From: a virus
Length of the DNA: 64,000 nt
Virus record (IMG/VR): IMGVR_UViG_3300050821_001592
Span: 20,703 to 84,702 of that record
Strand: one strand, 5' to 3'
This document shows positions 41,708-49,142 of the stretch, piece by piece. Every line of letters begins with the position of its first letter. The first letter of the stretch is position 1. The notes below the pieces were generated by a model. The model did no database searches. It had not been told where the DNA came from and saw nothing but the letters and a program-made list of their open reading frames with translations. A program made the translations under genes and the position numbers.

Positions 41708-43308
41708 TTCGGCCCCCGAGGGTGTGTCGTAAACCAGTCAACAACTAAATCCTGTCTTAACGGCGGACGCATCGGGTTACCGTTATTCCCACGACGATAC
41801 TTTGGGTCTACCCACGACTTATCTCGATATTTCGCGGGAGCCGCTGAGGGGGTATCTTGATTTCTCACGGCATACGCATCCCGCATCACCTGATTATTGT
41901 AGACGTTCGGGGTGTCACAGAGATGCGATGTGATGAAATCGTTGTCTCGATGCGGTCGGTCGGTCGGTCGTCCGTATCGGGGGTCATGCTTCAGAAGAAT
42001 TCCGAAAGGGGCAAGAGAGCGCCCGACCCATCTATCCTCAGCCCAATCGTTAACGGGCACCGTCAGGACTAATTCAGTCGCTTTCTTACTGAGCCAATAA
42101 CCCGCCCCGCCTGAAGCGTATTTCGCGCCGGAACCTCCGCATTGATGACCTGTATATTCCGTGTCTTCAAACCCACTATCCATTAACTTCGGAATGTCAA
42201 TGAAGGTGTCAGGGAAACATTGGAATATGTAGTCATATCCGTGGTCCAGAGCCCAGCGATGGCTATGCCATGTCTTGTGACCTAAATAGAGATATCCATC
42301 AGGGCAATCAAGTACAACCTCGTCTTCCTGTGGGGTGTATGTGAAGGGGTCTTGAATTTTCGTGGAAATAGCTTTGTGTTTGTGCCCGCGAGTCGCGTGG
42401 GTCACGGAGTCTTCCAACCGAGATTCGTCCTCAACACTAACCGGGGTTCCGTTTCCTATGAAGAACCTATGGTCTAGAATTTTATGGTCGACGTCCTGTG
42501 CATACGTCTCGCGAATGGCTTGGTTATCGCCGTTTGTAGCACCTGTGACCCAGCTCGAAACGGCAATCAACGCCTTGAACGGTTGCGCCTGCATCGCCTT
42601 TCTAAGAGCGTGCATACGAGACGGCGTATATCCAGCCTTGAATCCCGCGTGCGTGGTAATGATATTGTTATACGGGCTGATGTCGTTATCACTATATCGA
42701 ACATCGTGTTTCAACACAATGCCCTTGGCTTGTGCGAGTGTCGGAAACCAACTATCGTCTGCACAACAATTAATCCGAGCTTCAATGACCCGAGACATTG
42801 TCTTACGACTTACCCACCAACCAGAACCTCCCGCGACGTTTCGTCCGTTCGGTCCACCGATGAAGTCATATTTCTCGAACCCACTACGCATCAGACGAGC
42901 GATGTCAACATACGTGTCAACGTCGCATTTGAATACGAAGTCATACCCTTGTGTGTAAGCCCATCGAAATATTTCTCGAACCTTAACGGCGAGATGGACG
43001 TAGTCGTCAGGAACCGGGAGGATAACCTCGTCTACTTGTGGGTCTACCGGAAGTTCCGCCGCAGTCTCTTTCGCCCGTTCAATCCCCTTAGCTTCGTAGT
43101 CAATACCCCGATTGCTATCGGATGTACCCCGCTGGGACTCCCAGATGGCGGCTTCGTCGTCATCTGTCGGGGTGTCATCCCCGATAAAAAATTTGTAATC
43201 AACTGTTGGGTGTTGTCGAATATCAGTCAACCATGTATCACGAACCCCTTGGTTGAACCCGTTGCGGGCGTCCCGGCGGCAGGATGCGATTGCTATCAGT
43301 ACCCGCAT
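41704..43308 (-). CDS. Glycosyltransferase with two tandem GT31-like domains
   Basis: 534 residues from MRVLIAIASCRRD at 43308 (GGAGGGACA site). Two copies of a galactosyltransferase or Fringe-like domain follow one another: residues about 1-215 and 243-480. Matching features are VLIAIASC against ALIAVSSW, FFIGDDTP against FFIGNGTP, FVFKCDVDTYVDI against YIFQCFPDTFIDI, and GIVLKHDVRY against GILLKHDPRY. The DVD metal-binding motif of the first copy (D129, D131) is FPD in the second (F365, D367), so the second copy may be inactive or act only as a partner. It probably transfers a sugar to a virion or host glycan. Confidence 0.75.
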   Translation of the reverse strand: MRVLIAIASCRRDARNGFNQGVRDTWLTDIRQHPTVDYKFFIGDDTPTDDDEAAIWESQRGTSDSNRGIDYEAKGIERAKETAAELPVDPQVDEVILPVPDDYVHLAVKVREIFRWAYTQGYDFVFKCDVDTYVDIARLMRSGFEKYDFIGGPNGRNVAGGSGWWVSRKTMSRVIEARINCCADDSWFPTLAQAKGIVLKHDVRYSDNDISPYNNIITTHAGFKAGYTPSRMHALRKAMQAQPFKALIAVSSWVTGATNGDNQAIRETYAQDVDHKILDHRFFIGNGTPVSVEDESRLEDSVTHATRGHKHKAISTKIQDPFTYTPQEDEVVLDCPDGYLYLGHKTWHSHRWALDHGYDYIFQCFPDTFIDIPKLMDSGFEDTEYTGHQCGGSGAKYASGGAGYWLSKKATELVLTVPVNDWAEDRWVGRSLAPFGILLKHDPRYGRPTDRPHRDNDFITSHLCDTPNVYNNQVMRDAYAVRNQDTPSAAPAKYRDKSWVDPKYRRGNNGNPMRPPLRQDLVVDWFTTHPRGPK

Positions 43309-43316
43309 TGTCCCTC

Positions 43317-44147
43317 CTAGACGTATGTCGTCTTGTGCTTCACCCACCGTTCGGGAACCAAATCTTGGTCGTGGAGCCATTCCACCCGGAACCAATCGTC
43401 AGGGGCCAACACGACGCTATTGCCCTTGTCCATGAGCCATGCGCCCCACCATGAGAAAGAACTGTTAGAGATGACCGCGTTCTCACACAGACTCATGAGA
43501 TATAAATCCCACGGGGCCATCGGGAAGGAATGCCCGGTGCCTCGATGGTCTATAATGACGCAATCTTTGAACTGCGACTTACACCAATCAGGGTCATCCG
43601 AGAAAACAAAAAATCTAGAATCCTGAATTCGGTCTTCGATATGTCTAGCAGCGGTTAAATAGTACTCAGCCGAGAGACATCCGAAATCTCGCTGAAGATT
43701 CGGGGTGAGATAATCACCGCGTCGAACACTGATGAATGCCGGGTGTTTACACGCTTTAATTTCTTTCGCGAGAGACTTTATCTCCTCGGGCATATCACCT
43801 GTCGGCACAGCTAATTCTTTTCGAAGGGCGGGGATGACTTCGGGGGCGAAATATTTCTCCGATTGCCAGTACCCGTGATAACACGTAGTCAACGGCTTAG
43901 CGTAGACCTCGGGCAGGAAACGAATCGAAGGTTCCCAAAAAAGTCTCGGGTCGGTCGAATCGAGTATATTGTCCGGTTTGTACTCCGTTTGCACGGGCCA
44001 ATCATTCAATCGATACAGACCTTTGAACTTCGTTGCGTAGTCTGTCTTATCGAAATAAACAGGCTCGTTACGAATTGCGGCGAGAGACCGTCCGAACGCG
44101 TACTGAAATAGTTGATTTCCTATCCCGCCCCGAATCTTGACAATCAT
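43317..44147 (-). CDS. Alpha-1,2-fucosyltransferase-like (GT11)
   Basis: 276 residues from MIVKIRGGIGNQLFQYAFG at 44147; the longer ORF to 44279 overlaps the previous gene. The GGIGNQLFQYA start, AFISVRRGDYL and ISNSSFSWWGAWLM are hallmark motifs of the GT11 alpha-1,2-fucosyltransferase family, which takes GDP-fucose. A GDP-fucose synthesis gene is not seen in the window, so the donor would be the host's. It overlaps the stop of the FkbM gene region by two to three bases. Confidence 0.8.
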   Translation of the reverse strand: MIVKIRGGIGNQLFQYAFGRSLAAIRNEPVYFDKTDYATKFKGLYRLNDWPVQTEYKPDNILDSTDPRLFWEPSIRFLPEVYAKPLTTCYHGYWQSEKYFAPEVIPALRKELAVPTGDMPEEIKSLAKEIKACKHPAFISVRRGDYLTPNLQRDFGCLSAEYYLTAARHIEDRIQDSRFFVFSDDPDWCKSQFKDCVIIDHRGTGHSFPMAPWDLYLMSLCENAVISNSSFSWWGAWLMDKGNSVVLAPDDWFRVEWLHDQDLVPERWVKHKTTYV

Positions 44148-44148
44148 G

Positions 44149-44820
44149 TTACCGCCTTTTGAAGTATCGGAGGCTTTCGGATAACTCCCGAGGCTGTAAA
44201 TCAAAGCCATGCTCGGACAAAAATTGTTGTATCTCCGGCAATAAGTACGGAGTGTTATATACCCCACACTGGCCCTCACTCCACACTTCTAAGAAAAGAT
44301 GTTGAACTGTCTTAAGGGTTTCGATTGCTCCACGCAATACTGGCAATTCATGACCCTCTACATCAATCTTCATCACAGAGACGTCATTATGCCCGTCGTT
44401 CAATGTCAATGAATCGAGAGTTGTCATGCGGGTTGGACTAATGCGACTCTCGCGAAGGGTCGCATTACCTTGATTGCCTTCCGGGGCGGTTACCTTGCAA
44501 AACCCCTCGCGGTCAGATAAGGCTAATTGGTAAGCGACACAATTCGTGATGTCATTCGCTTCGAGATTTCGTACGAGCTTGTTATAGAATGTCGAGCGGG
44601 GCTCAAAAGCGTAGACGTTTTCGGACGGACAGAACATGGAGAAGTAAAGAGCGTGCGTACCGATATAAGAACCCACATCGACGTAACTACCGGGGCACTG
44701 CAAACTCCTGATGAACTCCAGATTGGCGATTTCATACCACTTGCCTTTAGAGAGCATCTGCTCGATATAGTCTTTTGGATTGAGGTCGACGAAGGTGACT
44801 TCCCGGTTGTTATAAATCAC
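44149..44820 (-). CDS. FkbM-family methyltransferase
   Basis: 224 codons with GTG start at 44820 behind AGGAGGGGGAT. SYVDVGSYIGTHALYF is the SAM-binding motif, followed by VYAFEPRSTFYNKLVRNLEA and VMKIDVEGHELPVLRGA, which are characteristic of the FkbM family. These enzymes methylate sugar or other hydroxyls and often occur in surface-glycan clusters. It is the first gene of the glycan cluster on this strand. Confidence 0.8.
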   Translation of the reverse strand: MIYNNREVTFVDLNPKDYIEQMLSKGKWYEIANLEFIRSLQCPGSYVDVGSYIGTHALYFSMFCPSENVYAFEPRSTFYNKLVRNLEANDITNCVAYQLALSDREGFCKVTAPEGNQGNATLRESRISPTRMTTLDSLTLNDGHNDVSVMKIDVEGHELPVLRGAIETLKTVQHLFLEVWSEGQCGVYNTPYLLPEIQQFLSEHGFDLQPRELSESLRYFKRR

Positions 44821-44829
44821 ATCCCCCTC

Positions 44830-45129
44830 CTAGTCTCGACGTTTGTTCCTATTTCCAGAGGCGAATTGAGTGAGCACCCCATCCCCCGCGTCTTGCACGC
44901 GTAACTTCCATTTCATGAGAGTGATGGCCTCGCTGCGAAAGCTCCTCTGCTCAGTACCTGATATTTTGAAGCCGTGCTCTGTCAAGAGTTCTCGATGGGC
45001 GGCTTGATTCGTTAACACTTCGAAGTTAAGAAAGCCTGCGTTATTGGCCGCCTCAACTTGCTCACGGACCCACGAAGCTGTCATATCTACCGGGGCGAGA
45101 ACGGTTTTTGTACAGGTATTATCCGACAT
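44830..45129 (-). CDS. Hypothetical protein
   Basis: 99 residues from MSDNTCTKTVLAPVDMTASW at 45129 (GGGGGGACT site); the longer frame to 45159 starts inside a terminator hairpin. The middle (NFEVLTNQAAHRELLTEHGF then KISGTEQRSFRSEAI) is alpha/beta with a C-terminal KRRD. It precedes the glycan cluster. No family is recognised. Confidence 0.6.
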   Translation of the reverse strand: MSDNTCTKTVLAPVDMTASWVREQVEAANNAGFLNFEVLTNQAAHRELLTEHGFKISGTEQRSFRSEAITLMKWKLRVQDAGDGVLTQFASGNRNKRRD

Positions 45130-45138
45130 AGTCCCCCC

Positions 45139-45183
45139 AAAGATAAGAAGCCCGCTCAACGCACTGGCATGCGGAGCGGGCTT
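45139..45183 (-). terminator. Terminator-like hairpin
   Basis: A perfect 10-base-pair stem (AAGCCCGCTC at 45148-45157 and GAGCGGGCTT at 45174-45183) enclosing an inner CGCA/TGCG pair. On the minus strand it is followed by CTTATCTTT. It separates the 45.2-46.2 kb small-gene operon from the glycan cluster. Confidence 0.65.
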
Positions 45184-45228
45184 AGGTATCAGGGGTGCGT
45201 AACCGCTGGGCGGCTACGGGAGGAGGGG

Positions 45229-45435
45229 TCACCCCTGTTTGTCGTGTAGCTTGTTACTAAAGTGTACGAGATTTACAGGCTTGAGTCGCCCGTTTTGTGT
45301 CGTGGCATATACCTCATCTGGGGGTTCTCGTGGACCTAAACTTTTTCCTCACTCTTCAGTAAATGCGAGTTTCTTCGACGTAGGGGGCGTTTTGCGGCAC
45401 GTAAAACACCGTAAGTCCTTTAGAATCAATTGCAA
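45229..45435 (-). pseudogene. Small zinc-finger-like gene interrupted by an in-frame TGA
   Basis: Read on the minus strand, a continuous frame gives LRCFTCRKTPPTSKKLAFTE then E, TGA (45351-45349), and continues GKSLGPREPPDEVYATTQNG and RLKPVNLVHFSNKLHDKQ, ending in TGA at 45229. Both halves look protein-like and are in the same frame, and the first contains a C-x-x-C pair. No start codon with a good ribosome site is present (TTG at 45435 is a guess). It is probably a recently broken gene, or a stop codon that is read through. Confidence 0.4.
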
Positions 45436-45445
45436 GAAAAATATG

Positions 45446-45652
45446 TTACTCAGCGTTCTTTTTAGGTGGAACTCGCCCCATGTCTGTGAACTTCGCCCCC
45501 TCTACCGATTCCAAAACCGAAGAATCGCCTAAGTAGGTCAATCGAGCACTTCGACCCCTTTCCATTGATAAACCCTCTCTGGTCAACAGCTTAGACCAGT
45601 ACTCTTTGCTCTGGTAGTCTAGACCCTCCAAACCCTTACGCTTACGCGCCAT
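45446..45652 (-). CDS. Small hypothetical protein
   Basis: 68 residues from MARKRKGLEGLDYQSKEYWS at 45652. Basic, with a MERGRSARLTYLGDSSVLES centre and a PPKKNAE end. The start overlaps the stop of the preceding gene. The function is not recognised. Confidence 0.6.
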   Translation of the reverse strand: MARKRKGLEGLDYQSKEYWSKLLTREGLSMERGRSARLTYLGDSSVLESVEGAKFTDMGRVPPKKNAE

Positions 45653-45851
45653 TTTCGTCCTCTTCCACACGATTCAACTTCTTGATTTCGTACGCTCGGA
45701 TGCCAAGGGCGGGGTTATCAAACGTAACCTCCTGAAGAAACAAAAAAGTCATCTTGCCCGCATCTATCTCGCATTCCTTGATGAGGTCTCCCGTTATAGT
45801 TCCCGTGCCTGTGAAAGTGCTCGTTACCCGCTGACCTAAATCAAAAGCCAT
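45642..45851 (-). CDS. Small hypothetical beta protein
   Basis: 69 residues from MAFDLGQRVTSTFTGTGTIT at 45851 (GGGAGTGACC site). The pattern LGQRVTSTFTGTGTITGDLI followed by MTFLFLQEVTFDNPALGIRA resembles a small SH3-like beta-barrel. It overlaps the next gene downstream by eleven bases. No family is recognised with confidence. Confidence 0.6.
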   Translation of the reverse strand: MAFDLGQRVTSTFTGTGTITGDLIKECEIDAGKMTFLFLQEVTFDNPALGIRAYEIKKLNRVEEDENGA

Positions 45852-46047
45852 GGTCACTCCCTTTCGACTCTATCCTGCAATCACGACAGCAACCTTTAGA
45901 GACCGCCGTCTTTTCAGACGTCTGTCCCCAACGGTGCCAGCACTCTCTATACCGACGCTCCTCGAACTCTTCTTTCGACACCTTATCGGCATCGATGAAG
46001 TAATAGGGGGTCGTCCCGTCGTCCACAAAAAAGTCTTTGTACTTCAT
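45841..46047 (-). CDS. Small Cys-containing hypothetical protein
   Basis: 68 residues. The N-terminus KYKDFFVDDGTTPYYFIDAD is beta-like, and GCCRDCRIE near the end contains three Cys that could bind metal. The start overlaps the stop of the preceding zinc-knuckle gene by four bases. No family is recognised. Confidence 0.6.
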   Translation of the reverse strand: MKYKDFFVDDGTTPYYFIDADKVSKEEFEERRYRECWHRWGQTSEKTAVSKGCCRDCRIESKGSDHGF

Positions 46048-46208
46048 CTCTTGTCCAAGAATTTCGCAACCATCTTGATGAGTTCGTGATTACATGCACA
46101 GCAGAGGTCGGCGAACTTGCGAGCCGAGCTATGGGTCGGAATCTCTACTTGGTCCATCTGGCGGTCGGCTTCAACCTTACACCTGTCGCAAATATACTTT
46201 TTAGCCAT
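46044..46208 (-). CDS. Small zinc-knuckle protein
   Basis: 54 residues from MAKKYICDRCKVEADRQMDQ at 46208 (GGAGGG site). Two C-x-x-C pairs (CDRC and CCACNHE) suggest a small zinc ribbon. It is the first gene behind the minus-strand promoter at 46226-46254 and begins the small-gene operon. Such proteins often act as transcription or nucleic-acid cofactors, but the role here is not known. Confidence 0.65.
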   Translation of the reverse strand: MAKKYICDRCKVEADRQMDQVEIPTHSSARKFADLCCACNHELIKMVAKFLDKR

Positions 46209-46225
46209 GTTCCCTCCACTATTCA

Positions 46226-46254
46226 AAGATAACACGGAAGCATGAAAAAGGCAA
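46226..46254 (-). promoter_or_regulatory. Promoter for the minus-strand operon (candidate)
   Basis: On the minus strand TTGCCT (46254-46249), a 17-base spacer and TATCTT (46231-46226) are a plausible sigma-70 promoter, 18 bases before the zinc-knuckle gene start. It is back to back with the plus-strand promoter at 46268-46296, so this 160-base interval is the switch point between the late and replication arms. Confidence 0.5.
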
Positions 46255-46267
46255 CCCCTAAAAACTA

Positions 46268-46296
46268 TTGACTTTACGCCCTTCGCATGCTAATCT
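46268..46296 (+). promoter_or_regulatory. Promoter for the replication operon
   Basis: TTGACT (46268-46273) and TAATCT (46291-46296) with a 17-base spacer, 72 bases ahead of the gene at 46369. It differs from the palindrome-linked promoters of the 57-62 kb region, suggesting different control of replication genes. Confidence 0.65.
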
Positions 46297-46368
46297 AGGA
46301 AGAGTCGAGGGACGAAAGTTCTATCGAGTGTACCAGTATGTCCACAGCCTACGGGCAAAAGGAGAACT

Positions 46369-46758
46369 ATGGGTATTGTCATTAAGAAGAAAGTGTATGA
46401 ACTCGCAGACGAGGGTCTTCACAATGTCGTCATCACGCGGATTGAGGATATCGGTCTGGTGGAAACCCAAAACGGCACAAAGGACCGGGCGGCGATTTAC
46501 TTCACCTGTCTGGACCAAAAAGGCAAGGATGGGAGCGACGTTGACCTCCGTTACCAAGTCAATAAGGTCATCAATGACCGCTCGACTCTGGGCAAACTGC
46601 TCAAGAGCCTTAAGGTCTCCGCTGATGACAACTTTGACATGGATGACCTCATCGGCATCAAAGCTCAGGTCGTAGTTGAGCACACTTCAGCCGACGGCAA
46701 CAACTATGCCAACATCACGAGCTTCATCCCGGTTAAAAAGGGAGTCGAGCAAGTATAG
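46369..46758 (+). CDS. Putative single-stranded DNA-binding protein
   Basis: 129 residues with AAAAGGAGAACT upstream. The pattern KKKVYELADEGLHNVVITRI, an acidic loop, then AQVVVEHTSADGNNYANITS resembles the OB-fold phage proteins related to DUF669 and other SSB-like replication proteins. It is the first gene of the replication operon, immediately before the primase-helicase, which fits a role in coating single-stranded DNA during replication. Assignment is by layout and neighbours. Confidence 0.6.
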   Translation: MGIVIKKKVYELADEGLHNVVITRIEDIGLVETQNGTKDRAAIYFTCLDQKGKDGSDVDLRYQVNKVINDRSTLGKLLKSLKVSADDNFDMDDLIGIKAQVVVEHTSADGNNYANITSFIPVKKGVEQV

Positions 46759-46819
46759 TTGTTATTTGTAAAAAAGCGGGGCTGTGCCAGCAGTCTCGCT
46801 TATTTTTTCTTGGAGGGGT

Positions 46820-48883
46820 ATGCCCGACTCAAAGTTGGTTGAGGAGATTCTCGCTTCAGCACAAGATGCGCTGGCTCGGGGGTTTGCAATTCTTACATGC
46901 GAACCTCACGACAAATCTCCATGGGCGTTATACAGCCCACACGCGGTCAATAGTTCCACCCGAAACCCTGAAGTCGCATTAAAGCCGTGGGTAGTCGACA
47001 AAGTAGAGGCTAACTATGGCGTGGGGTGCGGGCCATCCAACATCACCGTGGTTGACGTAGACCACGGCGTGAATTCTATTGAAGACTTTGAAAAGTGGCG
47101 CACGGACCACGGTTTCCCCGAGACTTTTACTGTCATCTCGGGTCGAGACGGTTTCGGGGCGCACTTGTACTATTCCGGTGCTGTCGCAACGACGGGTTTT
47201 GATATTGGTGGAGTGACTGGAGAGTTGAAAGGTCACGGCGGGTATGTCGTAGGGCCCGGTTCGGTCCATCCCTCAGGCAAAAAATACTCCATCTACAAAG
47301 ACATCGCTATCGTCCCTCTGCCCGACGGTGTGAGGTCCCTCGCAAAGGAAAAGAAATCTGCGAACTACACGCCTGTGAAGGATGGCGGCAAACTCATTGC
47401 AGCCGGAAATCGATGGCTTCATCTTCAATCCGCATCGGGAAAATTCCGTAATGCAGGCCTCGACGAAGAAGGTATTTACGCAGCCCTGAAGAACTTCGCT
47501 ATCAACAATTGCGAGGACGGAGACAATTATCCTGATGAAAAAATTAGAGAGATTGCCAATGCAGCATTCAATAAGTTCGAGGCCACTGAAGCTGCGCCTA
47601 TTGTGTTCTTCGGCGGCAGCTCCAAGATTGACGTCAACATTACCGAACTGCCACAAACTGCTGTCGACGGAGATTGGATTGGAGAACTATCCCACTGTGT
47701 CGCTGACGGAACTTTTATCCCCCTCTCCTTTGCCAGAGCGCAAATCAAGACAATTCTTGCTGCCTCATTGGATGGTAAGGTAGGATTCCCCGGACAACCT
47801 GACCTCCACATGAAACACTGGAGTATGCTCGTGTCCTCCCACCCAGAATCTGGGAAGGGGGAATCTTGGAAACGTGTAGGCGAACAAGCTCTCGCTAACT
47901 ATATTTCAAAAACCAACATCGGATTGCCAAAATCTGGATGGTTCTCATCCGGCGAGCACATGGTAAAGAAACTCTGCGATGAGCAGTTCGAAAACAAAAA
48001 CTGTCTTGTATATTTCGATGAGTTGAAAATACTCTTCGAAAAAGGCGGGTCGAGCAACTCCACGTTATTCTCGAAAATGATTGAACTGTATGACCGGAAA
48101 GACTCTAGCGCGGGTTCCCTCTCGCACGAAGGTGGGGAGTTCAACAACATCTCTCTGTCCTTCACGGGGGGCTTCACCCGGTCGTCTTACGAGTCCGCAT
48201 TATCCGGCAAGGGCGCGGGCGGTGATGGGTTCTTATCTCGTTGCGTTCTGACATACACCGGAGATGTCACCCACACGGGGGATTGGTCTGAACTGAACCC
48301 CCTCGCGGTAAATGACCTCGCAAACAAGATGCTTCTGCGGTGGCAGATGATTAGCAACAGCATGGGGCTTAATGAAGGGAAACCTTTACAGATATCCGAG
48401 ACGTCGGAAGCCTATGACCTCCGTATGAAGTTTCAGAAAAGCTTAGCAATCCAACGAGCCCGTTTGAATGAAGAGATGCCCGGTATGGGTATGACCTCTC
48501 GTCTGGAGAGTCATTTCAAACGCGACCTCCTACTCCGTGCTATATTCTCGGGAGACCCTGAAGTCACGCCCCTCATTACCGCTGACATGGTTGAGCGGTC
48601 TGTTATTTGGGCAGAACACGAACTTTACCTTCGCGAGGAACTATGGCCTATCGATAAGGGCAACCTTGTCGAGCGCATGGAACAAAGCATGAGAAAGGCT
48701 CTGAAAAAACACGAGGCCTTAACTAAAAGCCAGCTTATGACCGCGTGTAATGTTTTCAGGGCGGGGTCTGGGGGCATGGAAACTTTCGACCGGGCTTTTA
48801 AAGCTATGCTTCGTGGAGCGTTAGTGGTTATCGGCAAAACTTCTAAAGGGACCGAGAAGTTCGGGTTAGACGAGTCCCTCTAA
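46820..48883 (+). CDS. Bifunctional primase-polymerase / helicase-like ATPase
   Basis: 687 residues from ATG 46820 (GGAGGGG site). The N-terminal AEP-type primase (about 1-175) has GVGCGPSNITVVDVDHG with catalytic acids D79 and D81, SGRDGFGAHLYYSG with the conserved His, and GELKGHGGYVVGPGSVHPSG. The C-terminal half has a P-loop SSHPESGKGESW (residues 339-350) and a Walker B-like LVYFDELK (D400-E401), as in DUF3987/SF3-like ATPases. One protein therefore combines priming and unwinding. Confidence 0.82.
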   Translation: MPDSKLVEEILASAQDALARGFAILTCEPHDKSPWALYSPHAVNSSTRNPEVALKPWVVDKVEANYGVGCGPSNITVVDVDHGVNSIEDFEKWRTDHGFPETFTVISGRDGFGAHLYYSGAVATTGFDIGGVTGELKGHGGYVVGPGSVHPSGKKYSIYKDIAIVPLPDGVRSLAKEKKSANYTPVKDGGKLIAAGNRWLHLQSASGKFRNAGLDEEGIYAALKNFAINNCEDGDNYPDEKIREIANAAFNKFEATEAAPIVFFGGSSKIDVNITELPQTAVDGDWIGELSHCVADGTFIPLSFARAQIKTILAASLDGKVGFPGQPDLHMKHWSMLVSSHPESGKGESWKRVGEQALANYISKTNIGLPKSGWFSSGEHMVKKLCDEQFENKNCLVYFDELKILFEKGGSSNSTLFSKMIELYDRKDSSAGSLSHEGGEFNNISLSFTGGFTRSSYESALSGKGAGGDGFLSRCVLTYTGDVTHTGDWSELNPLAVNDLANKMLLRWQMISNSMGLNEGKPLQISETSEAYDLRMKFQKSLAIQRARLNEEMPGMGMTSRLESHFKRDLLLRAIFSGDPEVTPLITADMVERSVIWAEHELYLREELWPIDKGNLVERMEQSMRKALKKHEALTKSQLMTACNVFRAGSGGMETFDRAFKAMLRGALVVIGKTSKGTEKFGLDESL

Positions 48884-49130
48884 TCACTGTCAAACGGTTG
48901 ACAGTGATGAATACTGTATAAGTCCTTTAGAATGAAGGGCCGACTACAATCACTGTCAAAACACCCTATATATATATACGTGAGGATGAGTTTTTTTTTC
49001 CTAATATAGGGGTATATATATACAATACTTTTGACAGTGATTGACGGGAAACTGTTGATAGTAAATAAGATACGCCGCAAAAACTACTCGACAGTGATTG
49101 ACAGTGATTGACCGTGATTGACAGTGATTG
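48882..49130. other. Iteron-type replication origin or operator region
   Basis: Copies of a ten-base unit ACAGTGATTG occur in both orientations: reverse at 48882-48893 and 48947-48960, forward at 48898-48908, 49029-49045 and as four head-to-tail units at 49091-49130 (one with a C change). Between the outer copies is AT-rich DNA with alternating TATATA runs (about 48968-49025). Iterons around an unwinding element, between the helicase and polymerase genes, are typical of a replication origin. The same repeats contain TTGACA, so an operator role is possible too. Confidence 0.6.
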
Positions 49131-49142
49131 GAGGAGGTAACT

